A stretch of 64,000 bases of DNA from M55B118 sp964501715 (GTDB lineage: Bacteria; Bacillota_I; Bacilli_A; Izemoplasmatales; Izemoplasmataceae), in assembly GCA_964501715.1 (NCBI GenBank), contig CAZCTR010000002.1, positions 70,102 to 134,101 of the forward strand. The letters are read 5' to 3'. Within the stretch, counting starts at the first letter, position 1; every line of letters starts with the position of its first letter. A program made the position numbers and the translations under genes. Shown piece after piece: positions 60,014 through 64,000 of the stretch. Under the pieces are notes generated by a model that saw only the letters and a list, made by a program, of their open reading frames with translations, was not told the DNA's origin and made no database searches.

Positions 60014-60903
60014 TCCTCGAAACCGAAATCGGACAGGCTCTCTTTGCGGTTGCGCCAGTCCTTGATGACCTTGACATGCATATCGAGGAACACCTTCGTC
60101 CCAAGAAGGTCCAGAATGTCTTTTCTGGCCTTGGTGCCGATTGCCTTGATCATCCGTCCGCCGCTGCCTATGATGATGCCCTTCTGGCTCTTGCGCTCGA
60201 CGATGATGGTCGCCTGGATGGTGAGCACGTGGGGGGAATCATCCTCATAGGCCATGTGGTCGATGGTCACGTTGACGCTGTGGGGGATCTCCTCGTGGGT
60301 GAGCTCGAGGACCTTCTCCCGGATGCGTTCGCTGATCAGGAAACGCTCGGGCTGGTCGGTGTTGATGTCCTTGGGATAGTAGGCCGGCCCTTCGGGCAGG
60401 ACCGATATGATGTCCTTGATGAGGCTGTCCGTGTAGATGCCCTTCATCGCGCTGATCGCGAAGACGCTATGGAACGCGTGTGAGGCCTTGAGCCTCTCGA
60501 TGAAGGTCTCAAGACGCTCTATGTCGGCCACTTTGTCGATCTTGTTCATGATGAGGAAGGCGGGTGTCTCGCTCGCCTTGAGGCCATCGAGCATCTTCTT
60601 CGACAGATCGGTTTTGTCGTCGGTCGCATCGACCATCACCAAGACCAAATCGACCGCCCCCATGGTGCGAAGCGCATTCTTGCTCATGGTCGCGCCGAGC
60701 TTGTGTTTCGGGGTGTGCACCCCGGGGGTGTCTATGAAGACGACCTGGCTCTCGGTGTCGTTGTAGATGCCGCGGATGGTGTTTCTCGTCGTCTGCGGCT
60801 TGCTTGAGATGATGGATACCTTGTCGCCCAGAATCCGGTTCATCAGGGTGGATTTTCCGACGTTCGGATGGCCTATGATGCTCACGAACCCTGATTTGAA
60901 CAC
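60010..60903 (-). CDS. era: GTPase Era
   Basis: Era binds 16S rRNA and is required for small-subunit assembly. The 297 residues show G1 GHPNVGKST, G3 DTPGVH, G4 NKIDKV and the SAMKG G5 region. A C-terminal KH domain (KGIIIGSGGRMIKAIGTKA) follows. The start is a GTG at 60903 that shares one base with the cdd stop. It sits in the order cdd-era-recO, as in Bacillus. Confidence 0.97.
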   Translation of the reverse strand: MFKSGFVSIIGHPNVGKSTLMNRILGDKVSIISSKPQTTRNTIRGIYNDTESQVVFIDTPGVHTPKHKLGATMSKNALRTMGAVDLVLVMVDATDDKTDLSKKMLDGLKASETPAFLIMNKIDKVADIERLETFIERLKASHAFHSVFAISAMKGIYTDSLIKDIISVLPEGPAYYPKDINTDQPERFLISERIREKVLELTHEEIPHSVNVTIDHMAYEDDSPHVLTIQATIIVERKSQKGIIIGSGGRMIKAIGTKARKDILDLLGTKVFLDMHVKVIKDWRNRKESLSDFGFEE

Positions 60904-61295
60904 TAAAGGTCTCCCTCGGAGAAGGCGTAGGGCAGAAGGTCCTTGTTTTTGAGGACCTTGGTCTTTTCCCCGTAGGCCATGACGATATCCGTGTGCTCGG
61001 GCACAAGCTCACCCATGACCTGGCGGCAGGCGCCGCAGGGTGTGATGAGGTAGGGTTTGGGCGTGGTCAGGGCCATCTCCTTGATGTCCTCTTTTCTGTA
61101 GCCTTGTGAATACGCGCTGAAAAGCGCGCTCCTCTCGGCGCATATCGAGAGTCCGTAGGAGGCGTTCTCGATGTTGACGCCCTGGATGATCGCGCCGTCG
61201 TTCATGCGGATCGCGGCGCCCACCGGGAAGTCCGAGTAGATCGCACGATGGTGCTTCAGCACGTCCTTTGCGCTTTGTATGAGTGCTTTGTCCAT
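60903..61295 (-). CDS. cdd: Cytidine deaminase
   Basis: This pyrimidine-salvage enzyme converts cytidine to uridine. The 130 residues show the homotetrameric-type motifs VNIENASYGLSICAERSAL, with the catalytic glutamate and first zinc cysteine, and TPCGACRQVM with the other two cysteines. It begins 11 bases after ybeY. The diacylglycerol kinase gene found at this point in Bacillus is absent. Confidence 0.96.
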   Translation of the reverse strand: MDKALIQSAKDVLKHHRAIYSDFPVGAAIRMNDGAIIQGVNIENASYGLSICAERSALFSAYSQGYRKEDIKEMALTTPKPYLITPCGACRQVMGELVPEHTDIVMAYGEKTKVLKNKDLLPYAFSEGDL

Positions 61296-61306
61296 GGTAT
61301 AACCAC

Positions 61307-61723
61307 CTATCTTCTGATTTTCAGTTCGTTCAGGATGTTCTCCTGCAGATTGAACATCATCGTTTCCTTGTCTTCCGTGTCGTGCGTGTATCCTAGTGCG
61401 TGCAGAAAGCCGTGCACCGCGAGAAACGCGAGTTCACGCTTGAAACCATGACCGTAGGCACGGGCTTGTTCCATCGCGACATAAGGCGCGATGAAGACGT
61501 CCCCGAGTTCATCGTCCAAATCGCTCGGGAAAGTGAGCACATCGGTGACACTGTCCTTGTTTCTGAAGGTGCGGTTGAGTTCCCGCATCTTCGCGTTGGT
61601 GACGAGGATGATGTTGAGGGTCTTCTTCTTGGGCACATCCTGCATCTTGAAGGCTTTTTTCATCACCTTGTTGAGAAGCGGTTCGTAGTTCTCCTCGTTG
61701 CACTGGTTAATGATGTTCGTCAT
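61307..61723 (-). CDS. ybeY: Endoribonuclease YbeY
   Basis: YbeY is a zinc-dependent endoribonuclease in rRNA maturation. The 138 residues contain LNRTFRNKDSVTDVLTFP and the metal motif HGFLHALGYTHD (H-x3-H-x5-H). The ATG at 61723 overlaps the phoH end by 17 bases. The phoH-ybeY linkage is one of the most widely conserved in bacteria. Confidence 0.96.
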   Translation of the reverse strand: MTNIINQCNEENYEPLLNKVMKKAFKMQDVPKKKTLNIILVTNAKMRELNRTFRNKDSVTDVLTFPSDLDDELGDVFIAPYVAMEQARAYGHGFKRELAFLAVHGFLHALGYTHDTEDKETMMFNLQENILNELKIRR

Positions 61724-62672
61724 CGTATCGCTCCAATACTTTCTGAATGAGAGGATGCCTTATGACATCGAGGCGTTCGAAGGTCATGACCTCGATGCCC
61801 CGCACCTCCTTGAGGAGGTTGGTCGCATGGGTGAGTCCGCTGCTCGTGTTCTTGGGCAGATCGATCTGGGTGATGTCACCGGTGACGACCATTTTCGAGT
61901 TGAAGCCGAGTCTTGTCAGGAATAGTTTCATCTGTCCCTTTGTGGTGTTCTGAGCCTCGTCAAGGACGACGTATGCGCCTTCGAGCGTGCGCCCGCGCAT
62001 GTAGGCGAGGGGCGCGATCTCGACGACACCCTTTTCCATGAAGGCGTCGGTCTGTTTGCGTCCCAACGCTTCGTCAAGGGCGTCATATAAGGGTCTCAGG
62101 TAAGGGTCGATCTTCTCCTTGAGGTCCCCGGGGAGAAAACCGAGGTTCTCTCCGGCCTCGACGGCGGGACGGGTGAGGATGATCTTCTTGATGCGTCCCT
62201 CCTTGAGAAGCCGCACGGCATGCATGATCGCGACGTAGGTCTTGCCGGTTCCGGCGGGGCCGATTGAGAAGACGAGATCGTTTTTCTCGATCGCTTCCAG
62301 GTAGCGTCTTTGATTGATGGTCTTCGCGTAGATTGGTCTGCCGGTCTGCGTCTTCACAATCTCGACACGGCTCAGGTAGTGGTCGATGAGGGTGTCTGCA
62401 TCCGCGGTGCCGATCATCTTCGCGATGTAGATTACATCGCGCTCTGAGATCTTGATATGGTGGTCGACGAGCTGTATCAACACAAAAAACGTGTCTTCCA
62501 ACGCTTTTTTAGTGTGCTCGTCTTCGCTTTCTATCTGGATGGTGTCACCCTTGGTGTAGATCTTCGTGTCGAAAAACTGTGACAGCACTTCCAGATGGGA
62601 GTCCTTAGCACCGAGTACCTCGGTGAAGGTGTCTATGTTCTTGAACTTGATGTCAAGTGTGGTCAGTGCCAA
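61707..62672 (-). CDS. phoH: PhoH family ATPase
   Basis: This 321-residue P-loop protein is of the PhoH/YbeZ family. It shows Walker A FSIGPAGTGKTYVAI near residue 138, LTRPAVEAGENLGFLPGDLKEKIDPYLRPLYDAL, Walker B YVVLDEAQNTT and a VVTGDITQIDLP sensor motif. An N-terminal domain of about 100 residues precedes the ATPase. The start is a TTG at 62672 with AAGGAG eight bases upstream; no in-frame ATG fits better. It heads the operon phoH-ybeY-cdd-era-recO-glyS-dnaG-rpoD-trmK-nif3. Confidence 0.94.
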   Translation of the reverse strand: MALTTLDIKFKNIDTFTEVLGAKDSHLEVLSQFFDTKIYTKGDTIQIESEDEHTKKALEDTFFVLIQLVDHHIKISERDVIYIAKMIGTADADTLIDHYLSRVEIVKTQTGRPIYAKTINQRRYLEAIEKNDLVFSIGPAGTGKTYVAIMHAVRLLKEGRIKKIILTRPAVEAGENLGFLPGDLKEKIDPYLRPLYDALDEALGRKQTDAFMEKGVVEIAPLAYMRGRTLEGAYVVLDEAQNTTKGQMKLFLTRLGFNSKMVVTGDITQIDLPKNTSSGLTHATNLLKEVRGIEVMTFERLDVIRHPLIQKVLERYDDEHH

Positions 62673-62710
62673 ACGATCGTCTCCTTTTCAACATGATAGG
62701 GTCTTTAAAT

Positions 62711-62719
62711 ATTATAGCA
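62711..62719 (-). promoter_or_regulatory. Extended -10 promoter of the phoH-nif3 operon
   Basis: TGC-TATAAT on the minus strand lies 39 bases before the phoH start, just after a hairpin that could insulate it from rpsU transcription. Confidence 0.68.
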
Positions 62720-62725
62720 TATATG

Positions 62726-62746
62726 CACGGCCTTTGAGAGGCCGTG
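62726..62746 (-). repeat. Hairpin upstream of the phoH promoter
   Basis: CACGGCCT-5-AGGCCGTG is an eight-base-pair inverted repeat between the rpsU terminator and the phoH promoter. Confidence 0.7.
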
Positions 62747-62750
62747 AGAG

Positions 62751-62782
62751 AAAAAAATAAACGGTGAAAGTGTATTTCACCG
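62751..62782 (-). terminator. rpsU terminator
   Basis: A CGGTGAAA/TTTCACCG stem is followed on the minus strand by TTTATTTTTTT, ten bases after the rpsU stop. Confidence 0.88.
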
Positions 62783-62791
62783 CTTAATCCG

Positions 62792-62965
62792 CTATTTGCT
62801 GTTCTTCTTGTTCTTGGCTTTCTTGTCTTTCTTGACCGCGCTTGGTTTTTCGTAGTATTCGCGCTTACGAGCTTCCGCAAGGGTACCTGAACGTGAAATA
62901 TCCTTCTTAAAACGCTTCAGCGCGTCTTCCAAGGATTCATTTTTTCTGACGACTGTCTTTGCCAT
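62792..62965 (-). CDS. rpsU: 30S ribosomal protein S21
   Basis: This 57-residue basic ribosomal protein shows the family pattern VVRKNESLEDALKRFKKDIS and a KREYYEKPSAVKK segment, with a lysine-rich tail. The ATG at 62965 has AAGGAGGG about eight bases upstream; the long frame in front of it is not coding. It is monocistronic, with its own promoter and terminator, upstream of the phoH operon. Confidence 0.97.
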   Translation of the reverse strand: MAKTVVRKNESLEDALKRFKKDISRSGTLAEARKREYYEKPSAVKKDKKAKNKKNSK

Positions 62966-63005
62966 GAGGTCTCCCTCCTTCCGCTCACTAAATTTTACGT
63001 TATTC

Positions 63006-63034
63006 ATAATACCAAATAAAACCACTGTTGTAAA
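63006..63034 (-). promoter_or_regulatory. rpsU promoter
   Basis: TTTACA (63034-63029) and TATTAT (63011-63006) are separated by 17 bases on the minus strand. Confidence 0.78.
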
Positions 63035-63060
63035 GGACTTTCGCTCATATGCGAAACAAA

Positions 63061-63089
63061 TTGTAAACGGCATGCCTACATGATAAAAT
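63061..63089 (+). promoter_or_regulatory. Promoter of the 188-residue membrane-anchored protein
   Basis: TTGTAA (63061-63066) and TAAAAT (63084-63089) are separated by 17 bases, divergent from rpsU. Confidence 0.65.
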
Positions 63090-63116
63090 AAGTGTATCAT
63101 CGATGGAGGTGATCCC

Positions 63117-63683
63117 ATGCCGGCACTCGATTTCCCGTTCCCCGATTTCGAGATCAATATCGCCATTGAACTCATACTCGGCGCTGCCTTGCTAGGGCTT
63201 GGCGGGTTCTTGGTCCTGTTTTGGGTCAGGCGCCGGTTCAAACACAGGAAACTCGTCAGGAATCTAGAAAAAAGGAGACCGAAACCCTACCACGGTGACG
63301 AGGTGCTCAAATACACCAAGAAACACAGGAAGACAGGCTCGAACACCCACAAGTCGCTCCGTGCGAAGGGGAAGAAACGCTTCGCGCGCTACATCGGCTT
63401 CAAGCGCCGCGAGTTGCGCATTGTCCTTCTCCATATCGACAAGAAAGGTTTCGGCAAGCCCAAATCGAAACCGGCAATCAGGATCCTGAAGGACAAAAAG
63501 GAAATCAAACGTATCAAATGGCCCTACACACTGAAAAAAATCATCAAGACCGTCGACAGCCACGCCTGCCTCGACGAATGCATCCTATACCTTGACAGCC
63601 TGCCGAGGCAGATCGCGGACAAGAAGCCGTTTTCCTACAAGCCGAAAACGCTCGGGATCACCTTCGATTACGAATTGGAATAG
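63117..63683 (+). CDS. Membrane-anchored basic protein of unknown function
   Basis: This 188-residue protein has a short acidic N-terminus, one transmembrane segment (about residues 14-37) and a very basic cytoplasmic remainder beginning RRRFKHRKLVRNLEKRR. The soluble part contains LRIVLLHIDKKGFGKPKSKPAIRIL and ends SYKPKTLGITFDYELE. I recognise no family. GGAGGTGAT precedes the ATG. It is monocistronic with its own promoter and terminator, between rpsU and mtaB. The basic domain might contact nucleic acid or anionic lipid; this is a guess from charge alone. Confidence 0.72.
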   Translation: MPALDFPFPDFEINIAIELILGAALLGLGGFLVLFWVRRRFKHRKLVRNLEKRRPKPYHGDEVLKYTKKHRKTGSNTHKSLRAKGKKRFARYIGFKRRELRIVLLHIDKKGFGKPKSKPAIRILKDKKEIKRIKWPYTLKKIIKTVDSHACLDECILYLDSLPRQIADKKPFSYKPKTLGITFDYELE

Positions 63684-63708
63684 ACGCCCGCGGGTGTCTA
63701 TTTTTTTA
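63682..63708 (+). terminator. Terminator after the membrane-anchored protein gene
   Basis: An AGACGCCC/GGGTGTCT stem with a two-base loop is followed by ATTTTTTT. It overlaps the 3' end of the convergent mtaB gene. Confidence 0.8.
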
Positions 63709-64000
63709 TAATCTCGCCTTCGCATTCGGGGTAGTCGGCCTTGGTGATCCTCACGGGGCGCATCGTGTTCTCAAGCGACGCGTCGGTTTTCACACGGACG
63801 CGGACATACTCGCTCGAATGCCCCTCGCAGTAGCCATCCTCGCATGTCTCGAAAAGGACTTCGAGGGGACGCCCACCTTCTTTGAGGTTCCTGCGGTATT
63901 CTAGCGCGTGCTGCTCGCCAAGGGCGATGAGATCGCCCACACGACGGCTCTTGATGGCGCCGTGGACCTGTTGCTTCTCTTTCGCGGCTTTCGTGCCGCC
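63698..64000 (-). CDS. mtaB: tRNA methylthiotransferase MtaB, C-terminal part
   Basis: Only the last 100 residues are inside the window; the frame is open to the edge. The segment starts GGTKAAKEKQQVHGAIKSRRV, continues with a helix DLIALGEQHALEYRRNL and ends in a TRAM domain (LEVLFETCEDGYCEGHSSEYVRVRV). This is the layout of the radical-SAM methylthiotransferases that modify t6A37 (MtaB) or i6A37 (MiaB). The sequence around GTKAA and the short TRAM favour MtaB. The radical-SAM and UPF0004 domains lie outside the window. Confidence 0.85.
   Translation of the reverse strand, partial: GGTKAAKEKQQVHGAIKSRRVGDLIALGEQHALEYRRNLKEGGRPLEVLFETCEDGYCEGHSSEYVRVRVKTDASLENTMRPVRITKADYPECEGEIIKK

Overview
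The window is 64 kb of a bacterial chromosome, probably a draft or metagenome-assembled scaffold: four runs of exactly 100 N interrupt it, at 46705-46804, 49058-49157, 54278-54377 and 59591-59690. Gene content points to Bacillota or a close relative on the Mollicutes side. Markers are the phoH-ybeY-cdd-era-recO-glyS-dnaG-rpoD-trmK-nif3 block, parE-parC, a single-chain GlyRS, YneF, PerR, the UvrX/YolD pair, FMN and lysine riboswitches, a T-box, a CIRCE-like operator, AAGGAGG ribosome binding sites and TTGACA/TATAAT promoters. TGA is used as a stop and Trp is TGG, so the code is standard. Overall base composition is moderately GC-rich. Acidic exported proteins and a large betaine-uptake locus suggest, by inference only, life with osmotic stress.

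Layout. 1-8 kb: partial PTS EIIC-like gene, zinc-type CDF exporter, FMN-riboswitch-controlled ribD-ribE-ribBA-ribH operon ending in a HAD phosphatase, and an amino-acid ABC importer. 8-14.4 kb: groESL, a candidate small RNA with anti-Shine-Dalgarno motifs, and a six-gene operon of unknown function (membrane proteins, an ankyrin-type protein, a NYN/OST-HTH putative nuclease and a PH-like membrane protein). 14.4-16.4 kb: perR and a Prx6-type peroxiredoxin behind a PerR-box-like operator. 16.4-21.6 kb: BusR-linked glycine betaine uptake with two paralogous binding proteins, one permease and one ATPase. 21.6-23.2 kb: UvrX-type Y-family polymerase with YolD.

23.3-31.1 kb: a nine-gene run, hisS-aspS-tcdA-msrA-comEB-ylbL-(membrane protein)-lspA-rluD, behind a T-box leader. 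31.1-35.7 kb: apt-rel-dtd and two GNAT genes. 35.8-43 kb: parE-parC, a degenerate Fic/winged-helix protein, and argS. 43-45.3 kb: divergent plsY and an O-antigen-ligase-like protein. 45.3-49.5 kb: an AT-richer accessory stretch with an aldo/keto reductase and a large surface lipoprotein (InlB-type repeats plus BspA-type leucine-rich repeats), carrying two assembly gaps. 49.5-53 kb: pnuC and a lysine-riboswitch-controlled ABC importer. 53-54 kb: yneF and two tandem ferredoxins, one missing a cluster ligand. 54-62.7 kb: the macromolecular-synthesis operon with gaps in nif3 and recO. 62.7-64 kb: rpsU, an unknown membrane-anchored protein and the 3' end of mtaB.

Most gene neighbours on the minus strand are tightly packed, with stop/start overlaps of 4 or 8 bases, so translational coupling looks widespread. 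The most unusual signals are the candidate small RNA at 10243-10375, the six-gene operon at 10.6-14.4 kb, the ferredoxin with a lost ligand, the overlapping Asp/His specifier in the T-box, the perfect hairpin pair between the betaine-binding-protein gene and busR, and the HAD phosphatase coupled to ribH.
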